This document shows positions 12,467-18,888 of a stretch of DNA of 18,888 nucleotides, piece after piece. How positions within the stretch are numbered: the first letter of the stretch is position 1; every line of letters begins with the position of its first letter. The DNA comes from Thermoplasmata archaeon (GTDB lineage: Archaea > Thermoplasmatota > Penumbrarchaeia > Penumbrarchaeales > EX4484-36): NCBI GenBank assembly GCA_021160765.1, contig JAGHBW010000122.1, positions 1 through 18,888 of the forward strand, read 5' to 3'. The position numbers and the translations under genes were made by a program. The notes below the pieces were generated by a model. The model worked only from the letters and a program-made list of their open reading frames with translations. It did no database searches and was not told where the DNA came from.

Positions 12467-14305
12467 TCAGATTATGCCCAATTCTCTCAATTTCTCCTCA
12501 GGGACCGTTCCGTCCTCCCTCCACCCCCTGGCTCTGTAGTAATCCCTTCTCATTTCCTCCTCTTCCTCTGGGGTGATAACAGCACCCTTTGAAGGCCCTT
12601 TAGGTATGGGAAGTGTTTTGAGCCTCTTGGGTAGCGAATCGTCCTTCCAGGTCAGTCCCTGTCTCAGATTTACAACCCTCTTCATGTTGTTGAGTCTCTC
12701 ACCGATTCTCAGGAGCTCGCTCTCACCAAGCTCAACCCCCAAGTTCGCTTTCATAATTTCACGGAAGTTGTCCAGAAGGAATATCCCCCTGGAGAACTTA
12801 CATACACCAAGGGTGTCGTATATGGCCATGAAGTCCTCCATCTCCTTAATCTCATACCCCTTGTTCTTGGCGGAAAGCCTGTCCACCCCCTCAAACTTCC
12901 AGAACTTCCCTGTGAGCTCTAAAGCGTATACACCGGATTTGAGGTGGCATGCGCCCCTATGTGATACCATGAAGCCGAGCCCCATTCCTTTTATTCCCCT
13001 AACATCATACGCGGGAGGCTCCTGGCCCTTTACGTGGACAGCCCACTCCTCTGACCCCTTTCCAACCCTCTCTGCCGCCCTCTTTACCCCCTCCGCAAGT
13101 ATGTCTCCGATTCCCTCTCTGTACGCTATCTTCTTGATCATCTCAATCAGTGCATCTGGATTGCCAAAGGTCAGCTTAATTCCACCGGTGTCATCGTCCG
13201 TGAAAACTCCCCGCTCATAACTCTCCATTGCCCATCCTATAACCCCCCCTGTGGAGATCGTGTCCATCCCAAGTTCATCGCAAAGGAGGTTTGCTTTCGC
13301 CACCGCCTCAACGTCTGGGTTTGCAAGATTGGACCCCAGAGAGAATAGGGTCTCGTACTCTATACCGTCAAGGGCGGTGCCCTTATACTTTCCCTCCTCA
13401 ATTACGAAAAGCTGGCCGCAGGGCTTGGGACAGCCAAAGCACGCCTTGTTCTTGATGGAGTATTTAGGTGCCCAGTAGTAGGGGTCAATCTTCTGTCTCT
13501 CCTCAAAGACTCCTTCCTGCCAGTTCCGCGTTGGGAAGGTTCCTCTGTCTTTATTCATCCACTCTAGGAACTCTCCAGTTCCATATTGAGTGTCATCGCG
13601 ATAGGCGGATGACTCCCTCATAACCTTTGTCCATTTCTGAAGTAATTCAAGTGCTTTCTGTGGATCAGCGAGATGTAAGGACTTTGTTCCCCTAACCGCC
13701 AGAGCCTTTAACCTCTTCCAACCCCAGACCGCACCGAGGCCACCCCTGCCAAACTGCCTGTGGTCGCTGTCCACACAGGCGAACCTCACAAGGTTCTCCC
13801 CCGCAGGTCCTATAGCTGCCACCACCGTATCCGGGTCTCCCTCCCTCTTCTTCACCTCATCCTGCGTCTGGTGGGTGGTCTTGCCCCATAGATCCTCTGC
13901 GTCCTTTATCTCAACCTTTTCATCCCTTATTGAAATATAGACAGGATTCTCCGACCTCCCCAATATTACAAGACCATCATATCCCGCGTATTTCAGCTCC
14001 GCCCCTATTGGGCTGCCGGATGTTGAATCAGAGAAGGTACCCGTTAGAGGAGATATTGATGTAACCTGGCACTTCCCACCTGTGGGAACTGGAAGACCAT
14101 TAAACACCCCCGGGGTGATGACCACAGGGTTCTCCTCTGAAAACGCCTCTATCTTCTCCTTCACAAGATCAAAAAGAATCTTCGTTGCAAAACCGTTCCC
14201 TCCAAGGTATTTCTCATACCACTCCTCCGGCACCTCCTTCACCTCATACGACCCCCTCGTAAGGTCCACCCAGAGGATCCTGCCGTTCATCCCGTAGGGC
14301 GGCAT
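12467..14305 (-). CDS. Aldehyde:ferredoxin oxidoreductase family tungstoenzyme
   Basis: 612-residue member of the tungsten-pterin AOR family, which oxidises aldehydes to acids with ferredoxin as acceptor; the substrate is not deducible. The [4Fe-4S] ligands are C289, C292, C296 (ACFGCPKPCG) and C502 (DTLGVCKFSRG), matching the C-x2-C-x3-C plus distal Cys of Pyrococcus AOR. Pterin-binding regions are present: SPLTGTFSDS with AELKYAGYDGLVILGR (~86-116) and CDELGMDTIS (~342-351). The usual GLGAVMGSK motif reads GLGAVWGWK (~189-197), an odd double substitution. Length is normal for the family. The ATG follows AAGGAGGTG by seven bases and directly abuts the stop of the upstream polyferredoxin gene (TAAATG), so the two are translated together and probably form a complex. 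AOR, FOR, GAPOR or WOR-type subfamily could not be decided by eye. Confidence 0.93.
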   Translation of the reverse strand: MPPYGMNGRILWVDLTRGSYEVKEVPEEWYEKYLGGNGFATKILFDLVKEKIEAFSEENPVVITPGVFNGLPVPTGGKCQVTSISPLTGTFSDSTSGSPIGAELKYAGYDGLVILGRSENPVYISIRDEKVEIKDAEDLWGKTTHQTQDEVKKREGDPDTVVAAIGPAGENLVRFACVDSDHRQFGRGGLGAVWGWKRLKALAVRGTKSLHLADPQKALELLQKWTKVMRESSAYRDDTQYGTGEFLEWMNKDRGTFPTRNWQEGVFEERQKIDPYYWAPKYSIKNKACFGCPKPCGQLFVIEEGKYKGTALDGIEYETLFSLGSNLANPDVEAVAKANLLCDELGMDTISTGGVIGWAMESYERGVFTDDDTGGIKLTFGNPDALIEMIKKIAYREGIGDILAEGVKRAAERVGKGSEEWAVHVKGQEPPAYDVRGIKGMGLGFMVSHRGACHLKSGVYALELTGKFWKFEGVDRLSAKNKGYEIKEMEDFMAIYDTLGVCKFSRGIFLLDNFREIMKANLGVELGESELLRIGERLNNMKRVVNLRQGLTWKDDSLPKRLKTLPIPKGPSKGAVITPEEEEEMRRDYYRARGWREDGTVPEEKLRELGII

Positions 14306-14770
14306 TTAGAACACCTCCTTCACAAGCTCTTTCGTTCTTTTGATCTGCTCCATCTCCTTCTCACCTATCTCCACAAACTCAATCGCTCCCGCAGTGCAGA
14401 CCTTAACGCACTGAGGATCCCCACCACAGAGGTCACATTTGAAGGCCTTATCGTCAATCATGCGGATGACGTGCATGGGGCACCTCTGGTAGCAGATTCT
14501 GCAACCTATACAGGCGTCCTGATCAATCTTAACAACCCCGTTCTCATCCCTATCTATTGCTGAGACAGGGCACACAGTCATACAGAAGTCCTCTCCGCAG
14601 TCCTCCCCGTGAGTGCAGGTGAGGGGAACGTCAACGGTAACCCCCTTTCTGTGAACCTGAATATAGGAGAGGACCGGGTTTGAGACGCCGTGGTGATATA
14701 AGGAGCACGATATCTCACACAGGCGGCAACCAGTACACTTCTCGGGATGTCCTATGATGGCCTTAACCAT
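14306..14770 (-). CDS. Polyferredoxin with four [4Fe-4S] sites, AOR partner subunit
   Basis: 154-residue electron-transfer protein with 16 cysteines in four groups: KCTGCRLCEISC (12-22), LTCTHGEDCGEDFCMTVCP (~51-68), ACIGCRICYQRCP (~88-100) and KCDLCGGDPQCVKVC (~110-124). The layout is that of HycB/DMSO-reductase-beta-like and AorA-type small subunits that dock to AOR-family enzymes. It most likely takes electrons from the adjacent oxidoreductase and passes them to ferredoxin or another carrier. No signal peptide or membrane segment is seen, so it is cytoplasmic. Start choice: a GTG at 14794 is in frame, but the ribosome binding site GGAGGGTG lies between it and the ATG at 14770; the ATG gives MVKAIIG, a normal start for this family. 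Confidence 0.9.
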   Translation of the reverse strand: MVKAIIGHPEKCTGCRLCEISCSLYHHGVSNPVLSYIQVHRKGVTVDVPLTCTHGEDCGEDFCMTVCPVSAIDRDENGVVKIDQDACIGCRICYQRCPMHVIRMIDDKAFKCDLCGGDPQCVKVCTAGAIEFVEIGEKEMEQIKRTKELVKEVF

Positions 14771-14815
14771 ACAGCACCCTCCAGAAAAATTCACTGTGAT
14801 GTAAATGTAAGGAGA

Positions 14816-14826
14816 TGATATAAACG
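14816..14826 (-). promoter_or_regulatory. TATA box of the polyferredoxin-AOR operon
   Basis: On the minus strand ACGTTTATATC is a good archaeal TATA box. A start site about 25 bases downstream falls near 14794, leaving a short leader with the GGAGGGTG ribosome binding site before the ATG at 14770. A small palindrome, TCACTGTGA (14791-14799), covers the predicted start site and might be an operator. The rest of this 136-base divergent gap must also hold the + strand promoter; TTTAGATATG (about 14866-14875) is a weak candidate for it. Confidence 0.5.
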
Positions 14827-14906
14827 TTATTTATGCAGAGCTGTTCATATCCCGGAGAAGCAGGGTTTAGATATGTGAAAGTCCATTCCCATGAAGGGGT
14901 GTTCAC

Positions 14907-15872
14907 GTGGATGAAAAGGGTCTTCTGGAGGGTCATAGAAGGGTTGAAGACATAAAACTGGATGAGATAACGGGATTCTCAGACATGATAGACGCCATGG
15001 AGAGGGCAGGGGGCTTCGGCGGGAGGAAGGTGGCGGAGGCTGTAGGGATTCTGAAAAGGATGATGGAGGATGAAGAGGTCAGGAGATTTCTCTCCTTCCC
15101 TGCAGCCATCATGTCAACAGGGGTGAGGGGGATTATCGTGGACCTCGTCAGAAGAGGACTCTTTGACGTCATAATCACAACTACTGGAACCCTAGACCAC
15201 GACCTGGCCAGGATCTGGGGGGACTATTATCACGGTGACTTCCTTCTGGACGACTCAGAGCTTAAAGATTTGGGACTTATGCGCTTAGGGAACGTTGTTG
15301 TACCTTTAGATGTATATGGTCCCTCCCTTGAAAGGCACCTATCACACATCTTAGAAGAGATATACAGCGAGGGGGTTCGCTCCCCGGGGGGTGCTGAGCT
15401 CATAAGAATGGTGGGGGAGAGGCTGGAGAGTGAGGAATCCCTTCTTTACTGGGCTGCCAGGAGGGATGTACCAATATTCGTTCCCGGCTTCTACGATGGT
15501 GCCTTTGGTTCTCAAATCTGGCTCTTCCATCAACGGAGAAGAGACTTTCGTGTAGAACTTCTGAAAGATGAAGATGCACTCTCTGACATTGTTTATGAAA
15601 GTAAAAAGAGTGGAGCATTAATTTTAGGGGGGGGAATCTCCAAACACCACACAATATGGTGGAACCAGTTCCGCGGTGGCCTGGACTACGCTGTTTACAT
15701 AACAACTGCTCCGGAGTTTGACGGCTCCCTCTCCGGGGCCAGAATGAGAGAGGCGGTCTCCTGGGGGAAGGTTAAGAAGGAGGCACAGTACATAACGGTA
15801 GAGGCAGAGATAACGGAGGTCCTTCCACTTATGGTCAAAGCTCTCTATGAGATGCTGGAGGGAGGGAAATGA
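14907..15872 (+). CDS. dys: Deoxyhypusine synthase
   Basis: NAD-dependent transfer of the 4-aminobutyl group of spermidine to a lysine of initiation factor aIF5A, the first step of hypusine synthesis. 321 residues, typical for archaea. Conserved blocks: STGVRGIIVDLVRRG and TTTGTLDHDLAR (~70-102), VPIFVPGFYDGAFGSQ (~188-203), and GGGISKHH with the catalytic lysine K246, then LDYAVYITTAPEFDGSLSGA (259-278) and EAVSWGKV. Retention of the Lys and the surrounding block makes a true synthase more likely than a DHS-like paralogue. Start is GTG, five bases after AGGGGTG. Its last base pairs overlap the pyrD start (ATGA), so it is co-translated with the pyrimidine genes. An in-frame nine-G run occurs near 15627. 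Confidence 0.93.
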   Translation: MDEKGLLEGHRRVEDIKLDEITGFSDMIDAMERAGGFGGRKVAEAVGILKRMMEDEEVRRFLSFPAAIMSTGVRGIIVDLVRRGLFDVIITTTGTLDHDLARIWGDYYHGDFLLDDSELKDLGLMRLGNVVVPLDVYGPSLERHLSHILEEIYSEGVRSPGGAELIRMVGERLESEESLLYWAARRDVPIFVPGFYDGAFGSQIWLFHQRRRDFRVELLKDEDALSDIVYESKKSGALILGGGISKHHTIWWNQFRGGLDYAVYITTAPEFDGSLSGARMREAVSWGKVKKEAQYITVEAEITEVLPLMVKALYEMLEGGK

Positions 15873-16834
15873 TAGAGGATGTCTCACTGGAGGTTGAGGT
15901 TGGAGGGGTTCGCCTCTCCCACCCCGTACTTCTCGCCTCAGGGGTACTTAACGAGACAGCACACTCCATGATAAGGGTGGTGGATGTTGGTGGGGCGGCG
16001 GGTGTTGTGACCAAATCCATATCGCTTGATGAGAAGATGGGACATAGAAACCCAACGGTTGTTGAACTACCCACGGGGCTTCTCAACAGCATGGGGGTTC
16101 CCAACCCGGGAATGGAGGAATACTCCAAGGAGGTTCTTATGTTCAAGGAGAGGCTCCCTCAGACACCCATTATACTGTCACTTTACGGCGAAAGCGTGGA
16201 AGAATTTGAGAAACTGGCTAGAGCTGCAAAAGAGCTCCCGGTTGAAGCTGTGGAGGTGAACCTCTCCTGTCCCAACAGGGAGGAGGGGGGGCTAACTTTT
16301 GGCACTCGCCCGGAGATGGTATACAACGCGGTGAGAGCGGTGAGAAGGGGCTTCCCCCGGGGTGTCTGGGTGAAGCTAACAGCTCAGGTGGGGGATGTTG
16401 TTGAAGTAGCAAAAGAGGCTCAAAGGGCCGGCGCTGATGCTCTGGTTGCAATAAACACCCTGAAGGGGATGGCAATAGACCCCCTCCTGGCAATGCCTGT
16501 TCTTGCTAACAAGACTGGTGGATACTCTGGGCCGGGTATAAAACCTGTGGCTCTCAGGGTAGTCTGGGAACTCTCATCCTCCGAGGAGATATACATCCCC
16601 GTTGTAGGGGTAGGGGGTATAGAAACGGGAATAGATGCGGTAGAGTTCATGATGGCAGGTGCAAGCGCAGTTGAGGTGGGAAGTGCAGTTAGGAGCAGGG
16701 GGATTGAGGTCTTCAGAGCCATAATGGACGAGATCAGGATGTTCCTCATTGAAAATGGCTACTCTTCGGTTAAGGAGATAATTGGCCTGGCCCTTGATGT
16801 TGAAAAGGCAATGTCAAGGGAGGAGGTGATATAA
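15869..16834 (+). CDS. pyrD: Dihydroorotate dehydrogenase, class 1B catalytic subunit
   Basis: FMN-containing subunit that oxidises dihydroorotate to orotate in pyrimidine synthesis. 321 residues. The active-site base is cysteine C134 in EVNLSCPNREEGG (class 1), not the serine of class 2. Other signatures are the FMN/substrate-binding VVTKSIS with K49, PTGLLNSMGVPNPG (68-81), INTLKGMAID (~195-204), SGPGIKP and VVGVGGIETG. There is no N-terminal membrane helix, so it is cytosolic. Class 1B enzymes work as a complex with PyrK, encoded directly after it. It overlaps the deoxyhypusine synthase gene by four bases; one base separates its stop from the pyrK ATG, and the pyrK ribosome binding site lies in its last codons. 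Confidence 0.97.
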   Translation: MIEDVSLEVEVGGVRLSHPVLLASGVLNETAHSMIRVVDVGGAAGVVTKSISLDEKMGHRNPTVVELPTGLLNSMGVPNPGMEEYSKEVLMFKERLPQTPIILSLYGESVEEFEKLARAAKELPVEAVEVNLSCPNREEGGLTFGTRPEMVYNAVRAVRRGFPRGVWVKLTAQVGDVVEVAKEAQRAGADALVAINTLKGMAIDPLLAMPVLANKTGGYSGPGIKPVALRVVWELSSSEEIYIPVVGVGGIETGIDAVEFMMAGASAVEVGSAVRSRGIEVFRAIMDEIRMFLIENGYSSVKEIIGLALDVEKAMSREEVI

Positions 16835-16835
16835 A

Positions 16836-17660
16836 ATGGGAAGATGGCCGGATAGAGAGGTGGTGAGAGTGGTTGATAAATGGGAGGAGGGGAGGGACAT
16901 TTCCTCCATGAAGGTGGTATCGGAGAGAGAGGCATGGGGGGAGTTCACCCCGGGGCAGTTTGCCCTACTATGGATCCCCAAGGTTGATGAGATACCCCTC
17001 TCCCCCGCAGATGTGAAAGAGAGAGAGCAGGGGTGGGAGATCCTCTTCACTGTGAAGGTGGTGGGTGAGGCGACCAAGGTTCTCTCTGATCTGGGGATAG
17101 GAGCACCTTTGGGTCTAAAAGGGCCCTTAGGAAGAGGATACGAGCTTGATTACCGGGGGAAAGTGGTTGGGGTGGGTGGCGGCTCCGGGGCCCCATCCGT
17201 TCTCTCTGCCCTTTTCAAGGCCGAAAGGGAAGGAGGAAGGGGAGTGCTGCTACTCGGTGCAAAAACTGTAGAGGAGCTGCCATACAGAGACTGGGTTGGT
17301 GAGCTCGGGGTGGATGTCCGCTACTCCACTGACGACGGTACACTTGGGAAAAAAGGGTTTGTGACAGCCCTCCTTGAGGAAATGCTGGAGAAGGAGCTTG
17401 AGGGTGATGAGCAGTTCGTGGTCTGCGGACCGGAAGTGATGATGGTTGCTGTGAGGGACATGGCGCTCAAAAGGGGATTGAATGTTCAATTCTCCCTAGA
17501 AAGATACATTAAATGCGGAATAGGCATTTGTGATGCCTGTACTATCTCTGGCTACAGGGTGTGCCGAGATGGCCCTGTTTTTCCACTCTCCACAATCCTC
17601 AAAATGGAGGAGTTTGGAAAGGTTAAAAGAGGACCCTCCGGAAAGAGGGAGCTGTTATGA
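16836..17660 (+). CDS. pyrK: Dihydroorotate dehydrogenase electron-transfer subunit PyrK
   Basis: FAD and [2Fe-2S] subunit that passes electrons from PyrD to NAD. 274 residues. Ferredoxin-reductase-like FAD domain (residues ~1-100) with TPGQFALLWIP and IPLSPAD; the Arg often seen in the RPxS flavin motif is absent, as in other archaeal members that I recall. NAD domain (~105-205) with VGVGGGSGAPS and STDDGTLGKKG, ending in VVCGPEVMM. The [2Fe-2S] cysteines are C227, C232, C235 and C243 in KCGIGICDAC and GYRVCRDGPVF. The start follows GGAGGTGAT inside the end of pyrD. Its stop overlaps the next gene's ATG (ATGA). Confidence 0.95.
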   Translation: MGRWPDREVVRVVDKWEEGRDISSMKVVSEREAWGEFTPGQFALLWIPKVDEIPLSPADVKEREQGWEILFTVKVVGEATKVLSDLGIGAPLGLKGPLGRGYELDYRGKVVGVGGGSGAPSVLSALFKAEREGGRGVLLLGAKTVEELPYRDWVGELGVDVRYSTDDGTLGKKGFVTALLEEMLEKELEGDEQFVVCGPEVMMVAVRDMALKRGLNVQFSLERYIKCGIGICDACTISGYRVCRDGPVFPLSTILKMEEFGKVKRGPSGKRELL

Positions 17661-18433
17661 GGGTAAGAGAAGGTTTTTTAAGAAGGGGAAGAATAGACAG
17701 AACAATGAGCCGTTCAGGGTACTCACTGATCCTTACTCTCCTCCTACTCACCCCTTTAGCTGCCCCTTTGGCCGAAGGCGGAACCCCAATGGAGGTTGGA
17801 GCCCCGTTAATCTACTATTTCAGAATGGATTCCTACAACTCCAGGCCCTACCTCAGCTTCTACCCCCCAACGACTCTGGAGATGATAAGCAATCAGACAA
17901 CCTACATAACCCTCAACTCCACTGTGAAGAGTGTGAGAATGCTCTACCCCAGGGTGTATATGAAAACCCTATACTATCGCCCTGCACCAGACCTGCCCAA
18001 TCAGCTCAATCTGTCCATAAAGTACAGCGGGTTTAACCCCGGGAGGCTGAGAGCCAACGTAGAGATAGATCTTGAGGGGGATGGACATTATGACCTCACG
18101 TACACCTACAGGGAGATCAACCTGAGCATGAGCTTCAGCTGGGTGAAGGTAATACTAAACCTGACAGGGAAGGAGGGGGTTGAAGACTGGATTCAGTGGG
18201 GTGTTGTTAGGCTAAACATAATCGCAGATATCCCTCTGGGTTCAAGTCTGGCCATCGCCTGTGGTGCAGATAAGCAGATCAGCTCACTCCTCCTCCCCTA
18301 CAGAAGGGCATCTCCCAATGTCAACGGGGATGGTGGAAATAGCAGCAAAACGACCCTCATCGTTATGGGCGTACTTCTTCTGACATTAGCCACATATATA
18401 GCATGGGATATAAGAAGGAAGAGGGGAGGATAG
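17657..18433 (+). CDS. Unrecognised membrane-anchored secreted protein, probable glycoprotein
   Basis: 258 residues with no family that I recognise. A signal peptide or N-terminal anchor lies at ~22-40 (YSLILTLLLLTPLAAPLA). An outside domain of about 190 residues follows, rich in beta-prone Tyr, Leu, Ser and Thr. A membrane helix sits at ~233-252 and a short basic tail RRKRGG stays in the cytoplasm, so type I topology is expected. Six Asn-x-Ser/Thr sequons (NQT, NST, NLS twice, NLT, NSS) suggest N-glycosylation. An EF-hand-like acidic loop, DLEGDGHYD (138-146), may bind calcium. The ATG at 17657 overlaps the pyrK stop and is used here; ATG 17705 would give a more standard signal peptide (MSRSGYSL) but has only a distant purine-rich site. 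It ends two bases before larC. Confidence 0.75.
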   Translation: MRVREGFLRRGRIDRTMSRSGYSLILTLLLLTPLAAPLAEGGTPMEVGAPLIYYFRMDSYNSRPYLSFYPPTTLEMISNQTTYITLNSTVKSVRMLYPRVYMKTLYYRPAPDLPNQLNLSIKYSGFNPGRLRANVEIDLEGDGHYDLTYTYREINLSMSFSWVKVILNLTGKEGVEDWIQWGVVRLNIIADIPLGSSLAIACGADKQISSLLLPYRRASPNVNGDGGNSSKTTLIVMGVLLLTLATYIAWDIRRKRGG

Positions 18434-18434
18434 T

Positions 18435-18888
18435 GTGTACCTTGTAGACCCCAGGGAAGGTGCTTCTGGCGACACCATTTTAGGTGCGCTTTTTGCAGCA
18501 TCGGAGATCAGCAAGCGGAGGATGGAGGAGGTACTATCCACCGCCGGCAGTGTAATGGAAGAGACCAGAGTTAAGCTTACAGAGGTGGAGGAGAGGGGAG
18601 TTAAAGCAATAAGGGTTGATGTTGAGTGGGAGGGGGAGATGAGTGAAATATCAGCCCTCAAAATGAAAGAGCACCTTGTAAACGCACTTGAGGCAGTCTC
18701 CCTCCCCCGAGATGAGCGCTTCGCAAGGGAAGCCTTTGAAAGGATCATAAGGGCGGAGGAGGAGTACCACAGAGAACCTCTGGGCTACCTGCACCTTCAC
18801 GAAACGGGAACCCCAGACACCCTCGTTGATATAGTGGGGGTGGCCTATTTGAGATGGCTGCTGGAGATGGAGGGGGAGTGGGTGGAGG
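18435..18888 (+). CDS. larC: Nickel-pincer cofactor insertion protein LarC (DUF111), N-terminal part, 3' end outside window
   Basis: 151 residues are visible before the window ends. LarC inserts nickel into the pyridinium-3,5-bisthiocarboxylic acid mononucleotide cofactor of lactate racemase-type enzymes; the CTP-using family is widespread in archaea, where its targets are less clear. The family start DPREGASGDTILGALF corresponds to the usual DPxxGxSGDMxLGAL, and LHLHETGTPDTLVDIVGVA matches the diagnostic HxHE block followed by DxxVDIVG. The start is a GTG with AGGGGAGGA about five bases before it, one base after the stop of the membrane-protein gene. No other lar gene is in the window. Confidence 0.88.
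   Translation, partial: MYLVDPREGASGDTILGALFAASEISKRRMEEVLSTAGSVMEETRVKLTEVEERGVKAIRVDVEWEGEMSEISALKMKEHLVNALEAVSLPRDERFAREAFERIIRAEEEYHREPLGYLHLHETGTPDTLVDIVGVAYLRWLLEMEGEWVE

Noticed and set aside
12573..13220. 215-codon + strand open frame inside the AOR gene
   Set aside because: Low-complexity Ser/Pro/Leu composition and no initiation signals; the minus-strand AOR gene has all family motifs.
14891..14914. ATG at 14891 as start of the gene before pyrD
   Set aside because: It is in another frame and reaches a stop after seven codons; GTG at 14907 has a properly spaced ribosome binding site and leads into the deoxyhypusine synthase frame.
15624..15636. Nine-G run in the deoxyhypusine synthase gene as a frameshift
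   Set aside because: It encodes the GGG before the catalytic SKHH block, exactly as in the family.

Overview
The window is a dense stretch of archaeal chromosome, most likely from a euryarchaeote in the broad sense. Four things point that way: RNA polymerase largest subunit split into A' and A''; ribosomal proteins L30e, P0-type L10 and P1-type L12; Spt5 next to a short Sec61-gamma-type SecE and an FtsZ1-type FtsZ; and deoxyhypusine synthase. Shine-Dalgarno motifs of the GGAGGTGA type precede most genes, and Arg codons are mostly AGA/AGG. RpoB reads without a break across the place where many methanogens and haloarchaea split it, so the source is probably outside those groups. The exact lineage cannot be decided from the sequence.

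Left part (1-11760, all +): transcription, division, secretion and ribosome-stalk genes in one direction: rpoB (5' end outside the window), rpoA1, rpoA2, rpl30e, a 109-base gap with promoter-like elements, then ftsZ, secE, spt5, rpl11, rpl1, rpl10, rpl12. The nusA-rps12-rps7 genes that usually follow rpl30e are absent, and the FtsZ-SecE-Spt5-stalk cluster takes their place. rpoA2 encodes 718 residues instead of about 390-400. The extra 320 or so residues form an N-terminal extension that would sit where the foot domain lies in eukaryotic Rpb1. Between rpl11 and rpl1 an RNA hairpin resembles the ribosomal protein L1 binding site and partly covers the rpl1 ribosome binding site.

Middle part (11761-14770, mainly -): after a terminator region come, on the minus strand, a DUF402 protein, an aldehyde:ferredoxin oxidoreductase-family tungstoenzyme and its 16-cysteine polyferredoxin partner. 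The last two form one operon with its own promoter.

Right part (14907-18888, +): a divergently transcribed, tightly packed operon: deoxyhypusine synthase, PyrD (class 1B), PyrK, an unrecognised membrane-anchored probable glycoprotein, and the 5' part of larC running off the window. Three of the four junctions overlap or nearly touch, so translation is probably coupled. No tRNA, rRNA, CRISPR array, insertion sequence or origin was seen, and no gene-free stretch exceeds about 140 bases.
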